From Callipepla californica brunnescens (taxonomy: Eukaryota > Chordata > Aves > Galliformes > Odontophoridae), in NCBI GenBank assembly GCA_023055505.1, contig JALIRH010000039.1, positions 5,026,505 through 5,090,504 on the forward strand: a stretch of DNA of 64,000 nt. The letters are read 5' to 3'. The translations under genes were made by a program, and so were the position numbers. Positions 35,589 to 48,449 of the stretch are shown here, piece after piece (position 1 is the first letter of the stretch; each line of letters starts with the position of its first letter). Below the pieces are notes generated by a model. It saw only the letters and a list, made by a program, of their open reading frames with translations, was not told the DNA's origin and ran no database searches.

Positions 35589-38478
35589 TTTTTAGGAGAG
35601 AGTTAAATTGAACATTCTTAACTCCAGAAATGCAAAAAAAATATGTGCATGTATTGTGTGGATTAGTAAGTTGGGACAAAATAGAAATCAATGAATTTCC
35701 ATATATTAAAGAACAAGCACGTGTCTCATCACAAAATAGATGTCTGCTATTCTTCCAGAAAGGGATGACTGCAGCTCTGTTGCTGTGGCACTGAGAATGA
35801 CTGAGACATGCTGTGTATTACTTTTATTCACATTTGCTTTCTCCTACCCCCTATAATCAGTGTTAAAATTCAAATCAATAGCACTATTTATATGCCTTAA
35901 GTTGAGTTTTGTGCATGAAGGTCATCCATGAATTAGGCTCTAGCAGTGTAATCATAACGCTTCAGAAACAAAATAAATATTAAAGCACAACTATCTGACC
36001 TCAGTGTGCTTCTTACAGCAAGCAATACTCAATGTCCATGAACACTGTGAACACAAAAATGATGTCTGCCCGATATTTGTATTCATTGTGCAGCTGGATC
36101 AAGACAGGATGTTTGCCAGCTTCTGTAGCGTAGACAGGCACGTACGAGGCACTCCCCTTCCCCTCAGACCCTCATGTTTGGACCTCTTTATTTTACATGC
36201 CATACTAAAAATTTTGATCCATGCTTTCTCTTAGTGTTTATACATTATTTCTCTCAATAGAGGAAATAAAATGTGAGTGGGTACTGTGTCTTAAGATAGA
36301 TTCATTGCCAAGTTAACACTGGATGTTATTTTAAAACCTCATAAAACTGACAAGCAGCATGGCCTGATGAGTTGTAATAAAGAAATTCTGTTTGCTTTGA
36401 GCAGCAGTCAGAAGTAATGGTTATGTCCTCAGACTTACAGCAAAATATATTTTTGATGTATTTTATAATTTGTGTAAAAAGAGAAAACAGCAGTACATGG
36501 CGAGGCCAGGTGCCTGGAGAGAGAATCTAGAACACAGCGGTTCAGACTGGGGCTGGGAGTTTGTGTTTTAGTGAGCGCCCCATGAGAAGGGGCAAGACAG
36601 AAAGCACACTGGAAAAAGGGCTCAAAAGTAAAGCTGACATGAGAGACAGGCGTGCTGGTGCTGAATGGACACAAAAGGTGCAGTGAGGGGCACGGTGCTC
36701 AGTGGGAAAGCCCTGCTGTTGAGCTCAGAGCTGACAGTCGGTGTTTTATGTAATGGGGGAATGCTTTAAAGTTAAAGTTAAGACAACACACGATGGATGT
36801 GACCAGCTGCTGATGGTGCAGGAGGCAGGAGCACAGCAAGGCAGGCTCCTACCGACCACCACTGTGCGGTCTGCAGGGAGGGAACAAAGCGCGTGTGCAC
36901 CTTCTTCCGTCGTGAAATAAACACTGCATTTCTTTTCTTTACAAAAGGAAGATTTCCTGTCAGTGCACTGCGATGGTGAACACCAATTCAGTCTCTGTGG
37001 GCCCTGTGCTGTGTTCCTGGTGCCCATCCCCACACTGGGGGCTGCACCCCGGCCATGGCACGCAGGGTGCTCTGAGTACAGCCACACACAGATGTGTGCA
37101 CTGAGAAACAGATGTACACGTTTGTATGCAACTTGCATCTGACCGATGGGTTGAAAATACAGAGGAAAATGGAAATGCAGTGGGGAAAAGCACAGCTGAG
37201 CCTTGGTTCACAGTGCGTACATCCCAGCTGCAGCCGAGAACAGAGCTGACACGAAGGCCTGTGAAGCTGAAAGCCGCTTTAGTAGCCTTTGTGCTGCATT
37301 TCAAGTGCAGGCAGCCCGCACACCAGCACCTAAAGGAAGAAACAATTCCTGCCCATGAGAGGAGGGAGGTCAGTGTTTTACATTTGCAAGGGCAAACCTA
37401 ACAGAAAAAAAATGCCCTTTGAGCTCTGCAGCTCTGTGCCACCCATCCCTGAGGATGAGTTCAGGACAGCAATGGCAGCGTGGGACCATGGCCCCGTTAC
37501 CCCACTGTGTCCAGCACTGAGCACAGGGTCTGCCCTGGGCTGCCCGCTCAGAGGCACAGTGCCCGCACAGCCCTGCTCCTCTGCTCTGCCCCGAGAGACC
37601 TTCAGCACATTGGGAACTGCAGCACGGGGCTGAGCACAGGCACAGCTCCATGCCCACATCACTGCAAGGAGGAGCAGGGAGAGCCTTCCTGAGTCAAACG
37701 CTCACAGCACAAAGCTCCAATGCACGTGTGAAACTGAGCCGGAGAAACATCGACACGTCGTGTAAGCACGTGTGTGTGCACCAGGAGAGTGCCATGGGCA
37801 CCGAAATGCCTTCTTCACAGCGGTAGCATTTACAACACTCAAGGCTTGAATGTGATTGTTGGTATTTTGGGTGTGATGTTTTTTGTCAAAAACACTGTCC
37901 ATGAGGGATCAGGGGCATCACACGTGAGCGGGATGTGGTCACTGCGTGGTTCATGGACCCGCTGACCCTCCGAGCCGTGCCCTGCTGTGTGCCATCACCA
38001 CACACACTGCTGTGTTTCTCAGATGAATTCCAGCAGCATCAGCATATTGCAAATCCAATTAGCTGATTTCTTACCATCTTTGTTTTCATTTAAAATATCC
38101 ACACTCATACTCGTTAGCTCTGTAGTTATGAAAAATGCCTGAACCTATTTCAATTATTATTATTTTAAAGCCCAAATGACACTTTTAATATCCTCCTGCA
38201 TGCTTATTGCCATCGGAAATTGCCACAGGAACTCAGTAACATCTCTTTTTACGACTGATATTTACAATCTTTGGCCTCTCCCAGCACTCACGCCCACCTC
38301 CCTGATATGAGGCAATGACAAGAGCAATGTTTTCCTACAGAACTGAGCTTGTGACCAACAGTGAAAAAACAGTGGTAATATGTCAGAGTGGAGGATGACA
38401 ATGAAGCTATGGAGTAATGGCTGATGGGATCCGGAGCTGATCCCAGCTTTCCCTGGGCCTCAAAGAGAGCAGCCCTTT

Positions 38479-38507
38479 CTCCTTCCTTCCCTCCTTCCTT
38501 CCTTCCC
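38479..38507 (+). repeat. Pyrimidine tract, CTTC/CCTTC repeats
   Basis: Tandem CCTT/CCCTT units form an all-pyrimidine run. Such mirror-like polypyrimidine tracts can adopt triplex DNA, but this one is short. Confidence 0.85.
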
Positions 38508-41500
38508 TACAACACAGACACTGAGGTGATATGAACCCCCATATCCAGAAGCAGACCCCCGCATGCACTGAGCAGAGCAGCAGAAAGAAACCTCCCCTCT
38601 GTTTTCTCCTTCAGGGCAGTGGTGAACACCAGCTTTGGTGATTTTGCCCAAAATCTCACTTCACATGACCAGCAGTTCCTAGGAATTATGTGCCACGAAG
38701 ATGTGGAGCACACAGCTACCCATGTCCTGGGCAACACAGGTGCCTTCAGTGCAAGAGGTATCACGATTCTGAGCACTATGTCCCCATGGGCTCTGGGTTT
38801 GGAGAATGATGGTAAGAGGACAAAGGGTGCGGGCACAAAGCTGAGGGTCTGTGCTGGCTTGTCCCAGAAGCACAGGGCTGGGGCAGCAGAGCAGAATGCT
38901 CAGCAGCACCCCATCTGTGTGGGTCTGACAGCCAGAGCATGGCTCTAGGAGCCGAGAGCCAGACCCACGGCAGAGGTAATAAGATGTATACAAACTAACA
39001 CACTGAGGAGATGCATTAAAAAGACCCGTTTATAAATGTACCTTTCCTATCTACATCTGCCTTGGCAGAGCTGGGCAGATAGCTGCTTGGCATTTGGGCT
39101 GGAATTCATTTTGTGAACAGAAGTGAGAAGAGCGGAGCTCAGTGCCCACGTTACGGATACGCTGCTCTTCCTGCATTTCTCACCTCACTTCCCAAATTGC
39201 TTTCTGAGGACCCAATCCAAAGGCCACTGAAATAAACAAGAGCTTTTCAATTAGCTGCAGCAGAATTTGGATGCAGCCTTACCTTCTGACTGAGTCACTG
39301 CTGCATAGGAACTGTGTCATAACTTCACGCTCTGCCTCATTATTGTTCTCAGGCTGAGACCTCCAAGTGCTATGAACGGAAGAATATTTGTATGTGGTTT
39401 TAACTATAATCCTCAGCATCTATGAAGAGAAACATATTCTCCTTCTGCCCCCTGCCACAAGCATGTGTCCGTCCCTCCCACTGTGCCAGAGGCAGCACCA
39501 GCTCAACAGCCTTGTGTTCCCTGCTCCCCACTTATCCCCCTCTGACTGCTGGGGCCACATCTCAATGTACTCTGTGCAGTGCAGATCCGGAGCGGGAAGC
39601 ACTGTGGTTTCCTTCTGGCAGCCCCGAGCCAGGGCTGCAGGCATGGTGCCATGCCCACACAGCACTCACTGCACTCCTCTTGTTGTCTGAGGGAGATAGT
39701 GGATGTTTCATCCATTTTCCAGAAGCATTTTCCTTTGCCTGATCTTTGAGTACAGCCCTGCCAGCAGAGCAGCTGGCGCGCATCAAAAAAAGTCAAAGCA
39801 TTGTAGAGCTGAGCTCAAAAATTAAACATGTGAGACAGTGCAAAAAGAAACTCACTTTAAGTGGCACCAGCCTAGATTCAGTGCCAGAATGCCAATTGAG
39901 AGCATAAGGCCAAAACCCACATCCTAGAAGGCCTTACAGCGTCAAGATGCACCTCTGAATTCCCGTGGAGGGGATCAGCTTTCTACTTAAACTTTGTCAC
40001 ATCCTCCTCTCAGGAGAGCCTCTTTTAACTTGCAGATGTCTCTGACTTCCACTGTAAATTACTGTAATGGCAGAGCCCAAAGCAGCATGCAGTGCCAGGC
40101 GCTGGCAGTGTAAATCCCTGCACCAGGCACTGACTGCACTCACTCCTCTGGCTGTGTACGCTGAGTGCATTCATCACGAAATTAATTGTGCAGATAAACA
40201 GCAACCAGAGCTGCTGTCTGTCTGTGGGATGTACTGGCAGACCTGTGTAACACCGTCAGCTTCACAAGCTGCAATCTATGGCATCCATCTGAATCCCAGC
40301 AGTTCTGCACATGCAGGAGACCTGCTGGTCCCAGGGCAGTTGTCCTCCGTGAGTCTTTGTGCGGCCAGATGGAAAGCCCCCAGTTACATAAGCAACAACG
40401 ATGAGGTGGGAACAAGAAGAGGAAGCATCCCCACCTCACCCAAAAAAAACCTGAAATTACAAGAGAAACTATCCCAGATAATTCATATTTAACTAGGAGT
40501 TAGGCTCATAAGAACAGACATTTCACTTGATGAGATTAGATGCAGACAAGCAGACAGCAAAAGGCTTGTTGCAGCTTTCTCCTCAGCAAGGCAGAAAATT
40601 AGCTCCAGGTTTTGCTGTCCTTGTGATGGGTACGGTGCCAACCACAGAGCTCATCCCACACTGTGATGCTTCGGTTGGGAGTAACCATGCCCACATGTGC
40701 TGCTGGGAGAGGCTCCAGCACCCCCTCCTGCCCTGGGAACTCCCCCGTGGGCCTTGGGACTCAGAAGGGATGGGCTCTGGGGAAGTGGCTTTCCGTCACC
40801 TCGAGCAGCATTAGCTTCCCATTCAGCAGCAAGCTTCATGGTGAGAAAATCCTCTGCATGTGCCTTGTAGGAAACTGAGAGATCCCCTGTTCAGTCAGGA
40901 GACAGGTCCTCAGCATCCCATACATCACAGCTTCTCCCATCCCACAGTGTCCTGGCAGAGACTAAAATAACCCAAAGCCATTACAAGCCCTTAATTGTCA
41001 CTTTCTCCAGAAAATAGATGTTTGTGTGAGCGAGTCACAGTAGTCACCATTCATTATGATGTTCTCGTGCTTCTGACTTAAATAAACAACAATGTTTTGG
41101 TAAAGTTTGCAAAAGCATAATTAGTCCTATGGGCACAATGCTTCCAGACTTCAAATACTCATTCTCCAGATGTACTCTTTGGGTTTATAGATTTTTAGAT
41201 TTATAATTTCAAAGGATCCAATTGCAGTGTCAAGATTTGGAGGTGTGGGGTTTACTCACATTCAAGATACGATACAGTGTATGCACACTGAGAGATGTGG
41301 TACTCATTCCTCCATTTTCTTTGTTATATGCACCTGTCACAACCCAAGAACATGAAAAAGAAAAGTCTGTCCTCAACGCTAATCCCACTGGGACTCAGCA
41401 GCACACAGTCTTCTGCATATTCATGCAGTTCTTCCTTTGGCAGGCCAAAACACCGCCAGAGCGAGCAGCTCCTGGAAAATCTGAGAGCACTGTGGTGAGG

Positions 41501-42931
41501 AGATGAGAGGGGATGGGAGGAGTGCCCACACAGGTACCTGGGCACACAGCTCAGCTCCAGAGCTGTGGGCATCCCACCCGCTGCGTGTCCCGTGCCCATT
41601 GCATCGCTGCATGGTGTGGGCTGGGTGTGCTGTGTCCAGCACTGCCTGCATGGGAGCCAGGGGCTGCACGTTCACACAGTGCCCAGACACCCTGTGATCC
41701 CAGTTAGCAGCAGTCAGCTTACAGAGAAATGGAGTGCTGCAGTGTGTGCCCCACCAGCCAGGTTATGTTTAGGTTTGTTTTAGGTTTATTTCCCAGCTGG
41801 GTAACTCTCAACAGCTTCCCCTGCACTAGAGCAACCGCCGTTCTTCAATGTTAGGAGCAGTGCATGTTCTGCCTGGGCTGCGGGGAAAGGCTGAGTATTT
41901 CTTTGTTTATTATTTCTCTGAAAATGTCAGGATGGAATATGGCCTCAGTGCTCACTGCTGGCCTCAGCTGGGTGACCCTCGGTCCGTGTGAGCTGCAGGA
42001 GGAGCAGGAGCAGCGTGCACTGCGGGGCTGCGGTACCGGCACCCGGGGAGGAGACAGGGCAGCCCTGCAGAGCTCCGAGCTCAGAGGCAGCAGCCTCGAG
42101 ATTGCCATGAGCCAGAAGCTCAGTGGGTCCAGATTAGATAACCCAGATGCTCTCCTTTTTAGGTCTGATCCACCCAAAAATTAACTAAAATAAATAAACT
42201 GCGACATGGCAACTTGCTCCAGAAATATTGCATTCACACATCAATGTGCCTGTGAGGGTGACATGGAAGATTCACTCATCGTTTTTACTCATCGTTAAGG
42301 TTTTACCCAACACGTATCACCATTTCTGCACTATGAACTCCAATAATATGAGAGCAGTTTACCAAACAGCAGCAGGAATGGAGAAAGTGAACGGCTCGGA
42401 ACAAAAAGCCTTAACAAACAGCACAGATTTCAAAGCAGGCTGTGTTAGAGGTTAGTTACGCTGCTTCATTTGCTATAGCAACGGACACTTTCGCTGCACT
42501 GTGTACAGTGTTGCACCATTTTCAGCTGTTTTTTCCCTGTGACCTCCCAGATGGCCTGGAAGTCCGTAGGCATCTCTATATAGACTCATGTTATAAAAAT
42601 TCCTTCATGGGAAGCGTCTGGAGATAAAAAATCTTGCACATCTTTCACTCAGAAAACAAAAAGGAATGAGCTTTCTCTGGTCCCACTGGAAAGAAATTCG
42701 GCATGACTTTGTCTGCAAGCAATAAAACACTCTGTTCCTATTTATTGTTTTAACTACTGAAGAAGAATCTGATATATGCATTCTGTAGTGCAAGATTCTC
42801 AAACAGCAAATCCATCCAAATTTTTTAGGAGACATTGGCAGAAAAAGCAAAGGTCATTGCAATGACTGCTTTCTTTCCCAGAATCATTCTCCACAACAAG
42901 ACATGCTTATTCTCTCCAAAAGGAGCTGCTT

Positions 42932-43004
42932 TGGCAGGAGGGTTGGACTTGATCTCTAGAGGTCCCTTCCAACCCCTACAGTTCTGTGATGCTGTGATTC
43001 TGTG
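42932..43004 (+). mobile_element. CR1 LINE 3' tail
   Basis: Plus strand: TGGCAGGAGGGTTGGACTTG, then AGAGGTCCCTTCCAACCCC, then three ATTCTGTG-type tail units. This is a textbook avian CR1 3' end of about 70 bp, 5'-truncated. The well-preserved sequence suggests a younger or less diverged copy than the one at 4996. Confidence 0.96.
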
Positions 43005-43256
43005 ATTGAAGGTTTGTGTTTTCACAGAGCACTCACTGGGGCTCTCTGAGCCTGGGGTGGGGGGAAGCACAAACCATACCCCACACACCCCAGGGTCAGC
43101 TCTGACAGCAGCAGGCAGTGCTCCCATCAGGTGGCATTCCTTTAGCACAGTGTGGGACCCTTCCCACACAGGCAGCCTGCAGAGGGACCGCTTCCCAGAA
43201 CCAATGGGTGGTGCTGCTGGGGAACGCCAACAGCATCAGCTGCTGTAAAACAGCTG

Positions 43257-43559
43257 CTGGAGAGGAGAAGGCTTCAGGGAGACCTCACCATGGTACATGA
43301 GGAGAGCTGATAAACTGGAGGGAGGGTGACTTTACACAGGCAGATGGTGGTAGAACAAGGGGAGTGTCTTTCAGCTAAAAGAAGGGAGATTTGGGTCTGA
43401 TGCAAGGAGGAAATTGTTCACCCAGAGGCAGTGAGGCCCCAGCACTGCTGCCCAGAGCTGTGGGTGCCCCATCCCTGGAAGTTCCTGAGGCCACGGGTGG
43501 GCCCTGGGCAGCCGCAGCTGTGAGGTTCCTTCCAACACAACCACACTGTGGTTCTATGA
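43257..43559 (+). mobile_element. CR1 LINE, 5'-truncated 3' part
   Basis: A plus-strand CR1. It starts at CTGGAGAGGAGAAGGCTTCAG (RT C-terminal coding, 'E-R-R-L-R-G-D-L' region). It continues through GGTAGAACAAGGGGAG, then GCAAGGAGGAAATTGTTCACC, then GTGCCCCATCCCTGGAAG, and ends at TTCCTTCCAACACAACCACA with GGTTCTATGA. The block between the 'ATCCCTGGAAG' motif and the tail is shortened relative to a typical CR1 3' UTR, so there is a small internal deletion. Minus- and plus-strand open frames of 115-152 codons over it are artefacts. Confidence 0.95.
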
Positions 43560-44594
43560 AATCCAAGGTGCTGGCAGCATGCTCCACCCACACCTCCAGC
43601 CAGCTCACACTGTGTAGTACCACTGATTTCTGGGCACCGTTCAGTGCTGCAGGAAACCACTGGGATGCACAGGATGAGGAGCACCACACTCTGGGGGACA
43701 CAGAGCTCACGGGGCTGCAGCTGCAGGGACAGTGGTGAGGGCACCAGCTGTGCCATGGCACAGGGTCTGTCCGATGGCTTTGATGAGAAATGCTGTGCAA
43801 ATGAGGGTTTGTCGAGACACTCATTGGCAGCAATTATTTAAATGAAGGAATAAAGCTTGTAAACTTGGTTCTTCTAAAAATGTATACTGAACTGCAGCAT
43901 TAATAGATACAAATACTGAATAGCTGCTCAAATACAATTTGAAACTCCTTTATCCCGTTTTTCATCGTTCGCCGCTTTGACATTCTTCAAAAACATAATT
44001 TGCAATATCGTGAAAAATCATTTTTTAACTTCACTCCTCCTGACATCCATTCTATATAAACGTATAAGGTTTAGACATGGAGACATATCATAGACTCCCA
44101 AATCAAGAGAACGGAAGATAAAAAATGAGGTTCATAAAAACTGGTTTTCAGGAGATCAAATTATCTGGCTGAATTGGAAAATATGTTTTAAAATGTGTAA
44201 GGTTGACTTGAAACAAAAGTACTCAACATTGCCACCAAAGTAAAAGTAGTAAGGGCCCACTTCCTGCCACTTAAATTGTGGGAAACTTCTGGAGACAACG
44301 TCTGAAAAACGAAAACGTCAGAAGGAAAGCTCTGAGGTTGTCTCGATCTGCAGATGGCACACCTGGTAGCAATTCGACAAAGCACACAGTTATTTGGGTT
44401 TATTAAAGCAGAAGAAATGCAGGTGGAAAAACCTTTGCCACCTCCACCGTGAGAGAGGCAGTGGGATACTGAACGCTGCTGTCAGAAGCAGGGGGCAATC
44501 GTGCTGCAACACTTGAAGCCACATGGAGAAGACCTCCAAGAATAAGTTGCATGTGGCAGGCTCCCTGCAGCAGGACTGTCAAGGCTTTGTGGGA
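43560..44594. other. Unique spacer between CR1 copies
   Basis: The first 280 bp are GC-richer; from about 43840 the sequence is AT-rich and unique. No gene or repeat is recognised. Confidence 0.6.
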
Positions 44595-44732
44595 TCCTGC
44601 CAGGCTGGATGGGCCCTGGACAGCCTGAGCTGGGGCTAGGTTTAATGGTTGGCAACTCTGCCCATAGCAGACTGTATGGCCTTCAAGGTGCTTTCCAACC
44701 CAAGCCTTTCTATCCCTCTGTGATCCTGTGGT
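44595..44732 (+). mobile_element. CR1 LINE 3' end
   Basis: Plus strand: TGCCAGGCTGGATGGGCCC, then GGACAGCCTGAGCTGGGG, then GCAACTCTGCCCATAGCAG, then CTTCAAGGTGCTTTCCAACC, then TCTATCCCTCTGTGATCCTG. This is the order of the CR1 3' UTR, with an eroded ATTCTRTG tail. It is the third CR1 piece within 1.8 kb, all in the same orientation. Confidence 0.92.
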
Positions 44733-45206
44733 CACACACGTGATGAGGTGACGGATGCCCCCACCCTCTGCTTGGACCTCAGTGGATGTCTTTCTGCACT
44801 GCTCACCTTGAAGCCCATGCTCCATGGCATCTGCAGTGCACATGGCAGCACCAGCAACGCGCAAAACTGGAGTAGATCAAACAGAGGAGAAGCCTCAGGA
44901 TGAGAACAGAGCTCCTGCACTAGCACGCAAAAGGGAAATTATAGAGCAAACCTTCCACTTGTCCTTCCACCATCAGCACGGAGCATTGTAAAAACAGCAG
45001 GATCCGGCCCCACAGGTGCAGCTGCTGGAGAAGGGGCCGCAGAGCTGCTGGAAGCAGCACTTGAACAGCTCAGGGGTAAACAGCACAGAGAGGACCTGAA
45101 CTCTTCAGTTTCACGGGCACTTAAGGAGTAGTGGAAATGTTCAGCCACAGCCTGAAGCAGTGATGGAGCACCTGGTGGGAAGGCAGGGCCAGCCCAGGGG
45201 AGCTCG
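44733..45206. other. GC-richer unique sequence, no gene seen
   Basis: No repeat family or exon is recognised. An open frame on the minus strand (44939-45271) is rich in Ala, Ser and Pro and reads as low complexity. Confidence 0.5.
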
Positions 45207-45298
45207 AGTACATGCAATGTACTGAGTGATGGAAGGGCTGGAGCCAGGATCCAACCCTTCCCAGACTTCATTTAAGGGTTGGCAGTGGAGGTGAACTG
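45207..45298 (+). repeat. Dispersed repeat of unknown family, copy B
   Basis: Shares GGAAGGG (45231-45237), a GATCCAACC block and CAGACTTCATTTAAGGG with copy A at 4394-4445. Identity is around 70 percent by eye over about 60 bp. A hairpin precedes it, as in copy A, but with different arms: AGTACAT at 45207-45213 pairs with ATGTACT at 45217-45223 over a 3-nt loop. The ATTTAAGG box is TATA-like. A (TTTA)n run follows directly. The family is not recognised. Confidence 0.5.
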
Positions 45299-45329
45299 TT
45301 TTATTTATTTATTTATTTACTTATTTATT
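45299..45329 (+). repeat. (TTTA)n microsatellite
   Basis: About seven TTTA units with one C interruption (TTTAC). It directly follows dispersed-repeat copy B, which could mean it arose from that element's tail. Confidence 0.93.
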
Positions 45330-48300
45330 GCCTGGAGATCTCTGTCTGTGTGAAGATCTTAAAGGCTTTCTGAGGGTAAGCAGCTTCTTTCCCTCTTTTC
45401 TGTGCTCACTGCTGCTGTGCCTGAGCAGATTCTCACTTGCTGTGCCCTGGGACCTTGCTGCCCTGGCATCTTGTTGAACTTCTCGTTGTGTTAGAAGGAA
45501 CTTAGAGGAAATTTAGGGATATTCTAGAAATGTGTGTTATAAAAGAGAAAAGAATAGGGAATCTTTGCTCTACTGTTCCCCACAGTAACCCTCAGCCTGG
45601 GCATCCAGCAGGAAATGTTTCTGAATAAACAGCAAATGAGTAAGGAGAAAAACATCTTGAGCTCAGACTCATTGGGATGCAGTAGTTGAGCAGCCTTAAT
45701 AATGAAGATGAGTTTCTGGAGGTATCAAAATATTTGTGGGAAGGAGTCAAAGAATTATGAAACACTCAGTGATTCCTCACACTCCTAGAGAGAAGTTGAA
45801 GCTCGTATTCTGCCTGTGACATTTTGTTTCAATTCAGTTTCAATTACCAGATTTTATTCCTGCTATTAATTCCCAATGTCATCTGAAATGTACAGATTTG
45901 ATGTAGTAAAGTTCAGTTGTGGTGGGAAATGGGAGCTTCTCTGCTGTTTGATGTGTTCAGTCAAGAAGTGCATACTCTTAACTTCTAAATCAATAGGTTA
46001 CCAGAAATTGTAAAAATGCTTCTTTATATAAATAATGCAATGAGTTCACCTTAGATGAACTCACCACTGCTGTCTATTTACTACCAACTCTAAATTTTGC
46101 TGTGTCCAACCTACCCTTGCTGGAAAAGACAGCAAGGGGCAACAGCACTTCACTGGGACTCCGTGCACTTGGCATCAGTTTGTCTGTGCTCCCTTCCTTA
46201 CAAAACAGCAAATTGTCTGCACTTGGAATTTGATGCCAGAGGCAGCCAATGTGAGCACAGGGGCTGTATGGGCGAAGAGAACCTGAGGAGGTATTTACTG
46301 GGCTGCCTTCGTGCTCACCTTCCCCACTGGGCTCCTGAAATCATTGTCAGTATATGGCTAAATGAAGCGTAAAGCCTTAGAAAATAAAAAATAAGAATTC
46401 AGAGCTCTTTTAAGCACAGACAGAAATGGAAGATAACTCTGGATTCAGCTGTCAGCGAGAATCTTTGTGTTATGATCCATCCCTCCTTCTACTCCACCAA
46501 CCACCAAAACACACATTGTTTTTCACACCACCCCAGTGAGCGTGCAACATCAGCTGTCAGTTAAAGCTCTGCAAGGACAGCCTCGTGTAGGATAGAAGAA
46601 ATGAGAGGCAGGTTGCACACGTGACTGTGGGTAGCACCAAACTGTGGCCAAGCATTGCAGCCAGCTGGGCTTGGCATTCTACATACCAACCCCACTGCGT
46701 TCCACCCTGCAGCTCTGAGCAGCCTCAGCACATGGGAAGGGCTGGAGAGCAGCACCAGCTGAGGCTGTGTTCTGTTATTTATTGGTTGAACTATTTGCTA
46801 AAGGAAGCAGATGGAAAAGTTTGAACACTTATGAATATGCAGTTCTGCGTTTTGTCGGTTTTCCCATTATGTCATCATGTGACATTAGTAAGCAGTCACT
46901 TCTAATCGACTTTACAATCCATTCCAAAAAGGCTTTGCAAAACACAGGGAGCCCATCTTGCTGGTACTCGTGTGTTACCTGCTCCACAGCCAGACCCACG
47001 CAGGCCAGGAACACTGCTGGGTGGGAAGGAAGGGGCCATCCCATTCCATCCGTGGGGGCAGGTGCTGGAGTTGGGCTGCGTGAGGCTCTGCTGGAGTTTC
47101 AGTGTTTTCCAGACACTCTGGGAACAGTTAAAGGCAAAGGGATTGCAGGTTGCACACTGTAAGCATGGGCATGACTATACACCTCCATTTATACCACGGG
47201 GTATTCTTTTTTAGAAAGGACCTTCCTCTCCAGAAGTGCCCTCCAGCTTTCTGTCCCACACACCCATGGCTGTGTGCTCTGAGCTTGGGCTGCCCCAGCT
47301 CTGCTCCATCCCTCAGCAGGAAGGTGGCTGTGTGTCCGCGCTGCCGGACTGCTTCCCACACACCCTGCTCATTGTGAATGAGCCGTATTTGCTGCGAGTA
47401 TTAAATTATTTTTTATACTTGTGAAAAGAGCATGAATAGAAGGGCCCCATTTCATTTTTCTGCCATGGTTCCCAGGGCAGCCCTGCAAATGCTATGGCCC
47501 TTCTCCAGGGCTCAGCCAACTGAGAGCAAACAACAGAAGTGAGATGGGGGAGAGGGGAAGGAAGAGGCTGACAGCAGAAATGGTCTCTAAAAGGATTTTA
47601 ACAAAGTTATCAGTTTTGTGCTTAAGCTACTGAAGACACAATACTGACAGCAGCACAAATGCATTGTAAGTCTGCAGCACAAACACTCCTGAAAATTTTG
47701 TATTTACATGGCAACCAGCTTATTATATTTACATGAACATCTGCTGCAGGTTTGCAAAAATCTTTAAAACAGATGGACATGAAGAAAGAGCTAGTAATTA
47801 ACAAAGCTATATGTTGATTAAATCAGCGTGTGGTTAATTTTAATGATTACTGATCCTTATTGGGGTCCATAAGACTTCTCAAAATCAAAACCACTTCAGC
47901 TGACGAGCTGATGAACCACAGCCTCAGAGCACCACGCTGCTTGCTGTCCTGATCCTGCTCCAATGGAATTAATTGGAGCAAGTAATTGTGGCCCCGTGCC
48001 AGGAAGGACTGTTGTGAGCATCCGTTGTGCTCTGAACACAGAAACTTTCCAGAGTGGATTTCTTTTGAGTTAGAGCTGCCCCTACAGAGGGCCACATCCC
48101 AGTGCCCAGTAAGAAGCCTTGGCAGTGAGGAGCTCTGGTAGGATGTACTCCCCCTGTGGCATACTCCCCCTGTACACTGAACACTCATTTATCTCAGTTT
48201 CCAGCACTTGATCTTCTTTCTCTTTTTTTTTTTCTTTTTGAAAACCCATCTGTTTTGAGAGCCCTGCCCCTAGGTTTGCACTGAGAGTGGAGCACACCCT

Positions 48301-48449
48301 ATCCCTCTGTGCTGGACTGGCTGCTTCCAGCCTTGCTGCCTGGCTCCTTCCCTGGCGTGATGCTTCCCTCAGAGCCACATCCCACTGCCATCAGTGGGTG
48401 CCTTGCAGACTGCTGGTGTACCCATGCTTTCCTCCTCTGCTGCGTTTGT
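45330..48449. other. Unique non-coding sequence, no gene seen
   Basis: Mostly AT-rich unique sequence, GC-richer at 46970-47360 and 48240-48420. GAGTTCA and TGAACTC flank a 7-nt spacer near 46043-46063, a weak inverted nuclear-receptor-like arrangement. A T-rich tract lies at 48219-48239. No transposon or exon is recognised. Confidence 0.55.

Larger units (their letters stand above)
32798..42931. other. Long unique non-coding stretch, no gene seen
   Basis: This is the longest interval without a recognised transposon. It holds a G-quadruplex motif (33493-33510), a 14-bp palindrome (33877-33890), a TA run (35566-35588), a CTTCC-type run (38479-38507), and AT-rich enhancer-like stretches at 33650-34030 and 38030-38230. 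Open frames of 199 codons (34197-34796, minus) and 157 codons (34567-35040, plus) overlap each other on opposite strands and have no domain. They are rich in Cys, His, Trp and Ser, as expected of random GC-rich translation. Confidence 0.55.

Noticed and set aside
43375..43833. 152-codon minus-strand open frame
   Set aside because: It is largely antisense to the CR1 copy at 43257-43559.
44085..44110. ATCATAGACTCCCAAATCA resembling a reverse CR1 tail
   Set aside because: No CR1 3' UTR follows on the expected side, so the match is too short.
46043..46063. GAGTTCA/TGAACTC inverted repeat as a nuclear-receptor element
   Set aside because: A 7-nt spacing is not a standard arrangement, and 7-bp arms are expected by chance.
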